Source: Sphingomonas xinjiangensis (lineage in GTDB: Bacteria; Pseudomonadota; Alphaproteobacteria; Sphingomonadales; Sphingomonadaceae). Taken from it: DNA of 64,000 nt. The stretch is from the NCBI RefSeq assembly GCF_014199255.1, contig NZ_JACIJF010000003.1, positions 248,001 to 312,000 of the forward strand, written 5' to 3'. A program made the position numbers and the translations under genes. Below are positions 44,802 through 54,044 of this stretch, piece by piece (the stretch's first letter is position 1; each line of letters starts with the position of its first letter). The notes under the pieces were generated by a model, which made no database searches, was not told the DNA's origin, and saw only the letters and a list, made by a program, of their open reading frames with translations.

Positions 44802-46417
44802 GCTGCGTCTCCGATATTCTTCGCGAGTAGAGCGCCATAAGCGTCGAAGTGCCAGCCCTGGCTGGCGTGAGTGGCAACGGGATTCCAATGCTCGAAATCG
44901 GCAGGGACCCAGCGTTGCGGATGGGGCGAGAGGTTGAAGACGCAGAGCATCGTCTCGCCCGGCGCAGTGCGTTCGAGCGCGAGCATCGTGTCGCTTGCTT
45001 CCACAACGCGGATGTCGCCGGTGAGCAGCGCGGGATGGCGCTTGCGCAGCGCCAGCGTTTGGCGGGTCCAATGGAGGAGCGAGTACGGGTCTGCCTCTTG
45101 CCGATCGACGGCGAGCGCGGCGTGATCGTCGCCGGTGGGGAGCCACGTCGCAGCGGCGTCGGAGAAGCCGAGATTGGAGGCTTGCGATGACCACGCCATC
45201 GGCGTGCGCGCGCCGTCGCGCGACAAGGTGAGCGGCCAGTTGGCGATCGCCTCAGGGTCTTGGAGCGCCTCCAGCGGGAGGTCGACCTGGGTCAGACCCA
45301 GCTCCTCGCCATAATAGAGGAAGAGGTTGCCGCGCAACGAGGCGAGCAACAGCATCTTCATCCGGGCAAAGGCGTCGCGCTGGTCTGGGGCGGCCCAGCG
45401 CGAGATCGCGCGCGGCGCATCGTGATTCTCGAACGCCCAGCTCGGCCAGCCGACGCCGTCCTGTTCGGGCCATTTGGTCACGGCCTGCGCCACGGCGGCT
45501 GGAGTCAGTGCGGGCGCGTAGAGGAAGTCGAAGCCATAGGCGCTGTGCAGGCGGCGGCCTTGGGCAGTGAACAGCTTCATCTCGCGTTCGCTGTCCGGGC
45601 CGCCGACCTCAGCCACGGTGAAGCGCGCATCATAGCTGTCGAAGAGCGCCCGGATGCGCTCCAGAAAGCCGGGAATTGCGTCGTGGCTCTGGTTGAAGGT
45701 GTGGCGCTGGAAATCGAAAGGGCGCGTGCGCGGGGTGCCATCGTCGGGCGCGGGCGGATTATCGCGGAACTGCGGATCAAACATCATGAAGTTGATCGCG
45801 TCGATGCGGAAGCCATCGACGCCGCGCTCCAGCCAGAAGCGGGCAACATCGAGGAACGCCTGCTGCACGTCTGGATGGTGGCCGTTGACCTGCGGCTGCT
45901 CCTTCAGGAAGTTGTGCATGTAATATTGGCCGCGGCGCGCGTCCCAGGTCCAGGCTGGGCCGCCGAACACCGACTGCCAGTTGTTAGGCGGCGAACCATC
46001 GGGCTTGGCGTTGCGCCAGACATACCAGTCGGCCTTGGGGTTTGCATGGCTGGACCGGCTTTCGGCGAACCATGGATGCTGGTCGGAGGTGTGCGCCCAG
46101 ACCTGGTCGACGATGACCTTGAGGCCAAGGGCATGTGCGCGGGCGACCAGCGCGTCGAAATCGGCAAGCGTGCCGAAGATCGGGTCGACGTCGCAATAGT
46201 CCGACACGTCATAGCCGAAATCGGCCATCGGCGAGCGGAAGAAGGGCGACAGCCACACCGCCTCGACGCCAAGGCTGGCGACATGGTCGAGATGGCGGGT
46301 GATCCCGGGCAGGTCGCCGACGCCGTCGCCGTTCGAGTCCGCGAAACTGCGCGGGTAGATCTGGTAGATGGTCGCGCCGTGCCACCAGGGGCGGTCGGGC
46401 GAAGTGTGAAAAGTCAT
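44798..46417 (-). CDS. Cytoplasmic GH13 alpha-glucosidase
   Basis: 539 residues, no signal peptide. PWWHGATIYQIYPRSFADSNGDGVGDLPGI is the standard start of the GH13 oligo-1,6-glucosidase/alpha-glucosidase branch. Catalytic residues are visible: Asp nucleophile in GFRIDAINF, Glu in TVAEVGG and the transition-state Asp in ENHDAPR. It probably splits maltose and maltodextrins brought in by the MFS transporter, yielding glucose; similarity to alpha-1,4-specific bacterial enzymes of GH13 subfamily 23 is likely. Its ATG overlaps the upstream GH13 stop and its stop overlaps the GH97 remnant start (four bases each). Confidence 0.9.
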   Translation of the reverse strand: MTFHTSPDRPWWHGATIYQIYPRSFADSNGDGVGDLPGITRHLDHVASLGVEAVWLSPFFRSPMADFGYDVSDYCDVDPIFGTLADFDALVARAHALGLKVIVDQVWAHTSDQHPWFAESRSSHANPKADWYVWRNAKPDGSPPNNWQSVFGGPAWTWDARRGQYYMHNFLKEQPQVNGHHPDVQQAFLDVARFWLERGVDGFRIDAINFMMFDPQFRDNPPAPDDGTPRTRPFDFQRHTFNQSHDAIPGFLERIRALFDSYDARFTVAEVGGPDSEREMKLFTAQGRRLHSAYGFDFLYAPALTPAAVAQAVTKWPEQDGVGWPSWAFENHDAPRAISRWAAPDQRDAFARMKMLLLASLRGNLFLYYGEELGLTQVDLPLEALQDPEAIANWPLTLSRDGARTPMAWSSQASNLGFSDAAATWLPTGDDHAALAVDRQEADPYSLLHWTRQTLALRKRHPALLTGDIRVVEASDTMLALERTAPGETMLCVFNLSPHPQRWVPADFEHWNPVATHASQGWHFDAYGALLAKNIGDAA

Positions 46418-48219
46418 CGAGGAACCTTCAACGCGCAGACGGCATAGCCGAGCGCAGGGAGCGTGACGGTGATGCTGCCGGGGGCGGAGACGCGGGCGGC
46501 GCAGCCTTTGCCGACGAGGGTGGCGGCGGTCGTGGCGCCCGTGCCGATCTCAACCTGACGCGTGATCGGCTGGGTTGAACTGTTGAACGCGAGTAGGACC
46601 TCGGCCCCGGTGTCGGGATCAAAGCGGGAGAGCGCGAGTAGGCCCGGCGCATCGCTGCGGGCGCGCAAGGTCTGCGTGCCGCGGGTGAGCGCAGGCGTGC
46701 GGGTGCGCAGGCGCGACAGCTCGGCAATCTCGCGGAACAGCGGATGGTCGCGGCCAAAGCTGGCGGTGGCCGTGGTCTTGGCCGTGCCGAGCAGGCGGTT
46801 GTCGTTGTAGACCGCGACCTTGCTGGCGAACATGTCCTCGCGCGAATCCTGGTCGTTGCCGTCGCCGACGAAACCCTGCTCGTCGCCCGAATAGAGCGTC
46901 GGCACGCCACGCAGCGTCAGCAGCATGGCGTGTGCCAGCTTCACCCGGGCGAGCACTTCGTCGTCGCTCGCCTGGGGCAACGCCTTGCGAACATAGAAAG
47001 CAAGGCGGCCGGCGTCGTGGTTGCTGACAAACGTGGGAAGCTGGATCGCGGTGGCATAGCCCCCGGCATAAAGGCTGTCGCCGAGCGTCAGCTTGTCCCA
47101 GGCCATCGGTTCCTGCTTGGCGGTGACGGCTTGGAGGATCGCTTGGCGGGTGGCGAAGTCGAGCACGCCGGGCAGCTTGTCAACAACCGTGTGCTTGGCC
47201 AGCATGCCGACGTCCAGGCTCTCATACGCCACCTCGCCGAAGATGTGGAAGTTGGGAATACCCCTGGCCTGCGCGCGGGCGCGCATTGCCGGGACGAAGG
47301 CCTGCCAGAATTCGGGATTGACGTGGCGCGCCGTATCGATGCGGAAGCCGTCGACGCCGTAGCGATCGATCCAGTCGCCGAAGATGTCGATCATGCCCTG
47401 CACGACCCTGGGGTTTTCGGTCATCAGATCGTCGAGGCCGACGAAGTCGCCGGTAGTGCTGCTTTCGTCGACGAAGGTGGTGTTTCCGCGATTGTGATAG
47501 AATAGCGGGTCGTTGAGCCAGGCGGGCACCTTCACATTGCGCTCGGCCGGGGGCACGAAGGGAGTGTAGGCGTAGCTAGGGTCAGTCAGGCGCGCGAAGT
47601 TCTCCGTGGTCTGCACCTGATCGCCCTCGAAGCCCGGGTTGATCGCGGCGCCGTTCACCCCGCCGCGGCGCTGATAGGGATAATCGGCGCGGCTGCGGTA
47701 GGTGCAGTCCACCACCCCGCCGCACTCGCGATACTGAATCACGTCCGCGGTGTGGTTGACGATGATGTCCATATAGACCTTCATGCCCTTGGCATGGGCC
47801 TGGTCGACCAGCGCCTTGAAGTCGGCGTTGCTGCCGAGATGCGGATCGACCTGCGTGAAGTCAGTGATCCAATAGCCGTGATAGCCGGCGGATTGGTGGC
47901 CCGGGCCACCCTGAACCGCCTTGTTCTTGAACACCGGGCCGACCCAGATTGCCGTGGCGCCGAGCGCCTGGATATAGTCGAGCCGGCGTGTCAGCCCCTT
48001 GAGGTCGCCGCCATGATAGAAGCCCTTGGCAGTGGGATCAAAGCCGGTTCGGAGCGCGCCGCCTTTCAGCCCACCGCGATCGTTCGCAGTGTCGCCATTC
48101 TCGAAACGGTCGGGAAGGAGGAAGTAGATTACTTCGTCCTGCGGCAGGCGTTCCTTATACGCCTGGGCAAGCGCGGGAGTGCCGATCATCAGCGCCAGCG
48201 CTGTCGCGAGCCTCAGCAT
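46414..48219 (-). CDS. Exported GH13 alpha-amylase/cyclomaltodextrinase-like enzyme
   Basis: 601 residues with a signal peptide (MLRLATALALMIGTPALAQA), so it is periplasmic or outer-membrane exposed. The barrel carries the region I motif DIIVNHTAD, the nucleophile Asp in GFRIDTARH, Glu in IFGEVAYE and the Asp of FVSNHDAGR. DEVIYFLLPDRFENGDTAND near the start is typical of exported alpha-amylases. A C-terminal beta-sandwich (~510-601) follows. It would cut maltodextrins or starch fragments taken up by the TonB receptor. First gene of the leftward alpha-glucan operon, divergent from the LacI gene. Confidence 0.9.
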   Translation of the reverse strand: MLRLATALALMIGTPALAQAYKERLPQDEVIYFLLPDRFENGDTANDRGGLKGGALRTGFDPTAKGFYHGGDLKGLTRRLDYIQALGATAIWVGPVFKNKAVQGGPGHQSAGYHGYWITDFTQVDPHLGSNADFKALVDQAHAKGMKVYMDIIVNHTADVIQYRECGGVVDCTYRSRADYPYQRRGGVNGAAINPGFEGDQVQTTENFARLTDPSYAYTPFVPPAERNVKVPAWLNDPLFYHNRGNTTFVDESSTTGDFVGLDDLMTENPRVVQGMIDIFGDWIDRYGVDGFRIDTARHVNPEFWQAFVPAMRARAQARGIPNFHIFGEVAYESLDVGMLAKHTVVDKLPGVLDFATRQAILQAVTAKQEPMAWDKLTLGDSLYAGGYATAIQLPTFVSNHDAGRLAFYVRKALPQASDDEVLARVKLAHAMLLTLRGVPTLYSGDEQGFVGDGNDQDSREDMFASKVAVYNDNRLLGTAKTTATASFGRDHPLFREIAELSRLRTRTPALTRGTQTLRARSDAPGLLALSRFDPDTGAEVLLAFNSSTQPITRQVEIGTGATTAATLVGKGCAARVSAPGSITVTLPALGYAVCALKVPR

Positions 48220-48309
48220 GCTTCCCCTTCCGTCCTCGCGCAGCCGATCCGTTGCCGACTGCGTCTAGCGCCGTTGTGCGGGCGGCGTGGACGCAAGCCA
48301 AGGGGAGGG

Positions 48310-48321
48310 CATACGTATTCA
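48310..48321. promoter_or_regulatory. Candidate LacI-family operator, copy 1
   Basis: CATACGTATTCA, containing the palindrome ATACGTAT, lies 91 bases upstream of the GH13 operon start and 43 bases upstream of the LacI gene start. The same 12 bases recur upstream of the large TonB receptor (53991). LacI-family regulators bind CG-centred palindromes, so this is a plausible operator. Confidence 0.6.
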
Positions 48322-48363
48322 GGCCCGCTATCGCGGGGCGTGCCGCTCCTGTAGGCTTGGGCC

Positions 48364-49416
48364 ATGGCTGGGAGAGGTACAGGCCGCGGCAGGGCCGCTG
48401 CGGGCGACAAACCGACGTCGTTCGACATCGCGGCACTGGCGGGCGTGTCGCAGCCGACGGTGAGCCGGGCGCTGCGGGGCGATCGCACGGTAAGCGGCGC
48501 CACTCGGATGCGGATCGAGGCGATCGCGCAGCAACTAAACTACAAGGTCGACAAGAACGCGTCCTCGCTGCGGCGCGGGCAGAGCATGACGCTGGCGCTG
48601 CTGTTCTTCGAAGATCCGCTGGATGACGGCAACCTGATCAATCCGTTCTTTCTGTCGATGCTGGGATCGATCCTGCGCACCTGCGCGGCGCGTGGCTATG
48701 ATCTGCTGACGTCGTTCCAGCAGCTCTCGGCCGACTGGCATGTCGATTACGAGGACAGCCGCAAGGCTGACGGGATCATCCTGCTCGGCTATGGCGATTA
48801 CGAGTTGTACAAGGCGCGGCTGGCGCAGTTGGTGCGGCAGGGCACGCATTTCGTGCGCTGGGGAGCGGTGGATCCGGCCAAGCTGGGCACCACGATCGGG
48901 TGCGACAACCGGCTGGGCGGGCGCGACGCTGGCGCGCATCTGATCGAACGCGGGCGGCGGCGCATTGCGTTCATCGGTGAGGCGTCAGACCATTATCCCG
49001 AGTTCCGCGATCGCTATCGCGGGCTCGCTGAAGTTTTGCGAGAGGCCGGGCTGCCGGTCGATCCCGGGCTGCATGTCGACGCGCTGTCGATCGAGCAATC
49101 GGGCTATGACGCCGCGCAGCGGCTGCTTGGGCGCGGGGTCCCCTTCGACGCAATCTTTGCGGCGTCGGACCTGATCGCGCTAGGGACGATGCGCGCGCTG
49201 GCCGAGGCCGGGCTGCGCGTGCCGCAGGATGTGGCGATGGTCGGGTTCGACGACATTCCTTCAGCAAGCATGATCCAGCCGGCGCTCACCACGGTGGCGC
49301 AGGACTATCGCCGCGCGGGCGAGATGCTGGTGGATGCGCTGATTCGCCAGATCGGCAACGAGCCCGCGGACACGGCGCTGCTATCGCCGCGGCTGATCGT
49401 GCGGGCGTCGAGCTAG
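48364..49416 (+). CDS. LacI-family transcriptional regulator
   Basis: 350 residues. The N-terminal helix-turn-helix reads [20 protein letters not shown], with the hinge helix [11 protein letters not shown], followed by a periplasmic-binding-protein-like ligand domain (~75-345; [33 protein letters not shown]). Adjacent to and divergent from the alpha-amylase operon, with a CG-centred palindrome between them, it is best read as the maltose/maltodextrin regulator. Its stop overlaps the convergent halogenase stop by four bases. Confidence 0.92.
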   Translation: MAGRGTGRGRAAAGDKPTSFDIAALAGVSQPTVSRALRGDRTVSGATRMRIEAIAQQLNYKVDKNASSLRRGQSMTLALLFFEDPLDDGNLINPFFLSMLGSILRTCAARGYDLLTSFQQLSADWHVDYEDSRKADGIILLGYGDYELYKARLAQLVRQGTHFVRWGAVDPAKLGTTIGCDNRLGGRDAGAHLIERGRRRIAFIGEASDHYPEFRDRYRGLAEVLREAGLPVDPGLHVDALSIEQSGYDAAQRLLGRGVPFDAIFAASDLIALGTMRALAEAGLRVPQDVAMVGFDDIPSASMIQPALTTVAQDYRRAGEMLVDALIRQIGNEPADTALLSPRLIVRASS

Positions 49417-50912
49417 CCGCGCGCGGCGCAGTGCTGGGCGATAAAGGCGTCGTGGGGCGTGTAGCGGCTGGCTTCGCGGGTGTAGAGTTGCTCGATCGTG
49501 TCGAGGAACTCGGCGAGTTCGCCCTGTTCAATCTGGTCGGCTAGCGGGTGCCAGCCCGATGCTTCCACGCCCTGCCCTGCCAGTACCTGAAACCAGCCCG
49601 CTTCGGTGAACAGCTCCTCATGCTCGCGCACGATCTGGCCGCGCGCACGCCATAGGTCGAGCTTGGCCTGAAGCGTGTCTGGCAAGGCCATGTCGCGGCA
49701 GGCCTGCCAGAAGGGCTCCTGCCGCTGGTTGGCATGGTAGTGGAGTATCAGGAAGTCGCGGATGCGCTTGATCTCGAAATCGGCCTGGCGGTTATATTCG
49801 CGGCGCTCGGCTTCGGCGATGGGGCGCCCGGGCAGCAGTTTGAGCAACCGCGAGATCGCCGACTGGATCAAGTGGATGCTGGTGGATTCGAGGGGTTCGA
49901 GAAAGCCGCTCGCCAGGCCGATGGCGATGACGTTTCGGTTCCAACATTTGCGGCGGCGGCCGGTGGTGAAATGCAGCTGTCTAACATCTTGTCGACGCGG
50001 AAAATCAACATTCTCGAGCAGGGTCGTTTCGGCTTCGTCATCACTGAGAAAGGCGCTGCTATAGACCAGGCCGTTGCCGACGCGGTGTTGTAGTGGGATA
50101 CGCCACTGCCACCCCGCAGCGCGGGCGATGGCGCGGGTATAAGGGAGCGCCGCGCCGGCTGTCGCGGTGGGCACGGCCAGCGCACGGTCGCAGGGGAGCC
50201 AGTGCGTCCAGCTTTCATAGCCTGTGGCGAGTGCGCCCTCGATCAGCAGGCCGCGAAAGCCGGTGCAGTCGATGAACAGGTCGCCCTCGACCCGGCGCTC
50301 ACCTTCGAGCAGCAGCGCGGTGACGTCGCCGGTGTCGCCGTCCTGCTCGGCCTTGAGGATGCGGCCCTCGATCCGATCGACGCCGCGATTCTCAGCGAAG
50401 CGGCGCAAGTAGCGGGCGAACAGGCTCGCGTCGAAATGATAGGCGTAAGGGACAGGCGGGATGGTCGGCGCAGTGATCGGGTCGCCGCGATGCACTCGTC
50501 CTGCCCGCGCCGCGATTTCATTGAGCGAGTAGGCGGCAAGCGGCTTGGCGAAGCCACCGGCCCTGGCGCGCAGCCAGAGGTGCTGGAAGGGGCTCATGCC
50601 GACATCGCGGCCGATGTCGCCGAACGCGTGCATGTAGCGGTGACCCGACTCACGCCACCCGTCAAACTCGATCCCGAGCTTGAGCGTGCCTCCGGTCGCG
50701 CGAAGGAACGCATCCTCGTCCAGCCCGAGCGCGCGCAAGTAGAGACGGATCTGTGGAATGGTCGCCTCGCCCACGCCGACCGTGCCGATCTCCTCGGACT
50801 CGACCAGGCGGATGCGGAAGCCGCGCTCGAGGAACTGGCCCAGCGCCGCCGCGGTCATCCAGCCCGCGGTGCCGCCGCCGGCGATCACGATCGTATAGGG
50901 TTGCGCGTCCAT
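49413..50912 (-). CDS. Flavin-dependent (tryptophan-type) halogenase
   Basis: 499 residues. FAD-binding GGGTAGWMTAAAL (residues 12-24), the conserved active-site Lys78 in TLKLGIEF, the WQWRIP motif (268-273; the WxWxIP signature of flavin-dependent halogenases) and Glu342 in LEPLESTS are all present, so the enzyme looks catalytically complete. These enzymes use FADH2, O2 and halide to halogenate aromatics such as tryptophan or indoles. It lies directly downstream of a carbohydrate-type TonB receptor, an arrangement common in sphingomonads and Caulobacterales, for which the native substrate is unsettled. No flavin reductase gene is adjacent. Confidence 0.9.
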   Translation of the reverse strand: MDAQPYTIVIAGGGTAGWMTAAALGQFLERGFRIRLVESEEIGTVGVGEATIPQIRLYLRALGLDEDAFLRATGGTLKLGIEFDGWRESGHRYMHAFGDIGRDVGMSPFQHLWLRARAGGFAKPLAAYSLNEIAARAGRVHRGDPITAPTIPPVPYAYHFDASLFARYLRRFAENRGVDRIEGRILKAEQDGDTGDVTALLLEGERRVEGDLFIDCTGFRGLLIEGALATGYESWTHWLPCDRALAVPTATAGAALPYTRAIARAAGWQWRIPLQHRVGNGLVYSSAFLSDDEAETTLLENVDFPRRQDVRQLHFTTGRRRKCWNRNVIAIGLASGFLEPLESTSIHLIQSAISRLLKLLPGRPIAEAERREYNRQADFEIKRIRDFLILHYHANQRQEPFWQACRDMALPDTLQAKLDLWRARGQIVREHEELFTEAGWFQVLAGQGVEASGWHPLADQIEQGELAEFLDTIEQLYTREASRYTPHDAFIAQHCAARG

Positions 50913-50929
50913 GGGCCTCCCCAGAAGGA

Positions 50930-50957
50930 CCGGGCCTGCCGCGAAGGGCAGGCCCGG
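50930..50957 (-). terminator. Hairpin between TonB receptor and halogenase genes
   Basis: Perfect 11-base-pair stem CCGGGCCTGCC-(gcgaag)-GGCAGGCCCGG in the 51-base gap between two leftward genes. It may partly terminate transcription, lowering halogenase output relative to the receptor, or protect the receptor mRNA 3' end. Confidence 0.6.
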
Positions 50958-50963
50958 CGCCGA

Positions 50964-53879
50964 TCAGAACTTGTAGGTCAGGCCGATATAATAATCGCGG
51001 CCATAGCGCTGATAATCGATCACCTGGCGCCGGTCGTCATTCTGATAGGTGACGAACGGACGATCGGTGAGGTTCTTGGCCTGGGCGAGGATCGAGAAGC
51101 CCTGGAGCGGGCCGCTCTGGAACTCATAACCGATCTGCGCATCGAGAATGCCCTCGGCGCGGGCCGTGCGGTAGGTCGGGTTGGCGGACAGGCCGGCGAC
51201 TTCGGCAAGGAAGGACGAGCGGTAGCGATAGTTCGCGCGCGCCTGGAAGCCCCATTTCTCGAAGTACAGCGTGCCGCTCGCGGTCCATTTGGACAGGCCC
51301 GGCAGCGTGATCGGATCGGTCGGGTTGCTGTCGAACTTGATCGTCGATTCGGTGTAGTTGCCGCTCACGAACACGCCAAAGCCGTCGAGCGCGCCAGTGA
51401 CCGCCTTGAACGGCAGCGACAGCGTGGCCTCGACGCCGAGCACTTCGCCATCGCCGGTATTGGCAGGCGCCGACACGTTGCCGATCGCGAGACCATTGGC
51501 GGTGACAATCGCCTGCTGCGCAGGGGTGAGCGCCCCCAACAGGCTGCTGAAATCGTACGCGTAGCTGTTGTTGGGATCGACGAAGTCGGTGAGGTGCTTG
51601 AAGTAGCCCGACAGGGCGACATAGCCGCCATCGGTGAAATACTTCTCCAGCGACACGTCGATATTAGTCGATTGGTAGGGCCGCAGCGCCACGTTGCCGC
51701 CGGTCGAGGTGAACACCGGATTCAGCCCGGCATTGGTGTTGTTGACCTGGATGTTGGCCAAGTTGATGCTCACATCCTGGGTTACGCGCTCCTGATCAAG
51801 GCGCGGACGCACCATGGTCTGCGAGGCGCCGAGCTTGACGAAGCCGCCGTCGATCAACTCGACCGACATCGTCGCGCTGGGCAGGAAGTTGGTGTATTTC
51901 TCGGTCTGGTCGGCAGGCGCGATAGTCACGACGCCGCCCACGACACTGGCGATCTGGCCGGTCGAACGCTGTTCGGTGTGGATCACCTGGACGCCGACCG
52001 AGCCGCGGAGCGGCTTGCCGCCGACTTCGCCATCGATGCCGATCTTGGCATAGCCGGTATAGACATTCTCGAGCACGACATTGTCGCGGACCAGCGCCGA
52101 GGGGCGATTGTCGAACGCCGAATTGAGCGCATTATCATAGAGGTAAAGCGGGTCCAGCGTCAGCATCGCGGGAATGCCGAGATAGTCGAGCGGGATGTTC
52201 TCACCCAGGATCGCTTCGGACGGCACCGCCAGGGTGGTCGGCGTGCCGCTGGCGACGGTGCAGCCGGTGCCCGGGCCGCGCGGGCACAGGAAGTAAGAAG
52301 TGTATTCGCTGGTCTTCTCACGCCGGCTGTAATTGGCGCCGACCTCCCAGCTCTTGATCGCGCTGTTCTCGAACTCGCCATTCAGGCTGGCGCGCAGCGA
52401 CTTCAGATCGTCCTTGAAGCTCGGACGGTTGAGGAAGCCCGACTGCACGACCTGCTGGGTACCGTTATTGCCCCAGCCCTGCGGGTCGGTCAGGCGAAAG
52501 ATGCTGGTGTCGGTATAGTCGAGTGTCGGTACGATCTTGTAGGTGCCGTTGCCGTTCTGGGTGACGCGCACCGTGTCGGGAAGCCCGCCGCGCGCGAAAC
52601 CGCTGCCGGTGTTGGTTTCGAGCAGGAAGTCGGTGCGGTCGGCGCGTGACCAGCTGGCATCGACGTTGAAATGGACATTGTCGGCGATACGGAAGTCGTT
52701 GTTCCAGCCGAGCGACAGGTTCTCCGCCTTGCGCTGGTTATAATCGTTGCGCTGGACGGCAAAGACGTTGGTGAAGGTGGTCGCGGTGGCGAAATTGTCC
52801 TCGACGGTCAGGTTGCTTTGCAGCGGATCGGAGAAGCCGAGCGGGAATTCGATGCCGCGCAGGCGCTGCGTCTCTTCGAAGTTCGAATAGAGCGCGTCAA
52901 AGGTCGAGTGGAACGAGTCCGAAGGCTCCCATTCCACCGTGCCGACCGCACCATAGCGCTTTAGCTCGTTGGACTGGACATAGGGCTTGGCGCCGCCAAG
53001 GACATAGGGCGAGGCGGCAGTGCCGGCGCCCGAATAGCCCCAGGCATTGTAGCGCTCGTCCTGCGACGGGGTGGAAGTCGCCGAGACGCCGATGGCGATG
53101 CCGAGCGTGTCGCCCGCGAACTTATCGATATACGTCGCCGAAGCGCGATAGCCGTAGCGCGACGAATCCGGGTTGAGGTTCTTGATGCCGTTCATCTGGC
53201 CGCGCGCGTTGATCGCGAAGACGCGGTCCTTCTGATCGAGCGGGCGCAGCATGCGCAAGTCGACCGTGCCCGAAATGCCGGCGGCGATCAGCGAGGCGTC
53301 GGCGGACTTGTAGACATTGACGTTGCGGAAGAATTCGGAGGGATATTGATCATATTCCACGCCGCGATTGTCGCCGACGGTGACCTGTTCGCGCCCGTTG
53401 AGCAGCGTGGTCGAAAAGTCGGGCCCCAGGCCGCGGATCGACAGGCGCTGGTCGCGCCCTTCGAGGCGCTGGGCAGTGACGCCGGGCAGGCGCGCGAGCG
53501 AATCCGCGATCGAAACGTCGGGCAGCTTGCCGACATCCTCGGCACTGACGGAGTCGACGATCAGCGTGGCATCGCGCTTGATCCGGGCCGAGTTGGCGAG
53601 CGAGGCTCGGATGCCAGTGACGACGACTTCATCACCCTGATCAACTGCGTTCTCACTAGTCTGCTCCTGCGCCGCTTCCTGGTTGGGCGTCGGATCGGCC
53701 GAAGGCGGCGGCGCCTGGACGGTGGCCGCGGCTGGAGGATTGGCGGTCGGCGAATTAGGGTTCGGCGTTTCCTGCGCGAATGCTGCGCCGCCGGTCACCA
53801 GGAGCACGCTGCCGATCGCAACGGAGCTGGAGCGCAGCGCGACGCGGGCGCGGCGCGAGAAATGGTTGTCGTGGGACAT
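50964..53879 (-). CDS. Large carbohydrate-type TonB-dependent receptor
   Basis: 971 residues from the ATG at 53879 (GGGAGGA upstream). A signal peptide (SVAIGSVLLVTGGAAFAQ) is followed by a Pro/Ala/Gln-rich stretch, a TonB-box-like region (EVVVTGIRASL), the plug (VSIADSLARLPGVTAQRLEG, LSIRGLGPDFSTTLLNGREQ) and a long barrel ending RDYYIGLTYKF with a C-terminal Phe. The size and the plug sequence match sphingomonad/Caulobacter receptors for oligosaccharides (MalA-type) rather than siderophores. An operator-like CATACGTATTCA is shared with the alpha-amylase operon, so maltodextrin uptake is the likely role. Confidence 0.9.
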   Translation of the reverse strand: MSHDNHFSRRARVALRSSSVAIGSVLLVTGGAAFAQETPNPNSPTANPPAAATVQAPPPSADPTPNQEAAQEQTSENAVDQGDEVVVTGIRASLANSARIKRDATLIVDSVSAEDVGKLPDVSIADSLARLPGVTAQRLEGRDQRLSIRGLGPDFSTTLLNGREQVTVGDNRGVEYDQYPSEFFRNVNVYKSADASLIAAGISGTVDLRMLRPLDQKDRVFAINARGQMNGIKNLNPDSSRYGYRASATYIDKFAGDTLGIAIGVSATSTPSQDERYNAWGYSGAGTAASPYVLGGAKPYVQSNELKRYGAVGTVEWEPSDSFHSTFDALYSNFEETQRLRGIEFPLGFSDPLQSNLTVEDNFATATTFTNVFAVQRNDYNQRKAENLSLGWNNDFRIADNVHFNVDASWSRADRTDFLLETNTGSGFARGGLPDTVRVTQNGNGTYKIVPTLDYTDTSIFRLTDPQGWGNNGTQQVVQSGFLNRPSFKDDLKSLRASLNGEFENSAIKSWEVGANYSRREKTSEYTSYFLCPRGPGTGCTVASGTPTTLAVPSEAILGENIPLDYLGIPAMLTLDPLYLYDNALNSAFDNRPSALVRDNVVLENVYTGYAKIGIDGEVGGKPLRGSVGVQVIHTEQRSTGQIASVVGGVVTIAPADQTEKYTNFLPSATMSVELIDGGFVKLGASQTMVRPRLDQERVTQDVSINLANIQVNNTNAGLNPVFTSTGGNVALRPYQSTNIDVSLEKYFTDGGYVALSGYFKHLTDFVDPNNSYAYDFSSLLGALTPAQQAIVTANGLAIGNVSAPANTGDGEVLGVEATLSLPFKAVTGALDGFGVFVSGNYTESTIKFDSNPTDPITLPGLSKWTASGTLYFEKWGFQARANYRYRSSFLAEVAGLSANPTYRTARAEGILDAQIGYEFQSGPLQGFSILAQAKNLTDRPFVTYQNDDRRQVIDYQRYGRDYYIGLTYKF

Positions 53880-53990
53880 CGATGATCCTCCCCTGTCTGC
53901 GTCATGCCCCCACCCGCTTCCATCGCGGATGATCAGCTGACTGCTTGGGGCGTTCTTGGACCCGGGAGCGAAGCCGTGCCAAGTTGGCCA

Positions 53991-54002
53991 CATACGTATT
54001 CA
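53991..54002. promoter_or_regulatory. Candidate LacI-family operator, copy 2
   Basis: CATACGTATTCA again, 112 bases upstream of the TonB receptor start. An exact 12-base match to the element at 48310, with conserved ATACGTAT core, connects the receptor to the LacI-regulated alpha-glucan operon. Confidence 0.6.
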
Positions 54003-54044
54003 CGCAGGTGGCGCAGCGGCGTGCTCTCTGCGCAACAGCTGTGG

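Noticed and set aside
50202..52649. 815-codon rightward ORF
   Set aside because: Antisense to the halogenase and TonB receptor genes, both with clear motifs. The ORF itself has no recognisable domain.
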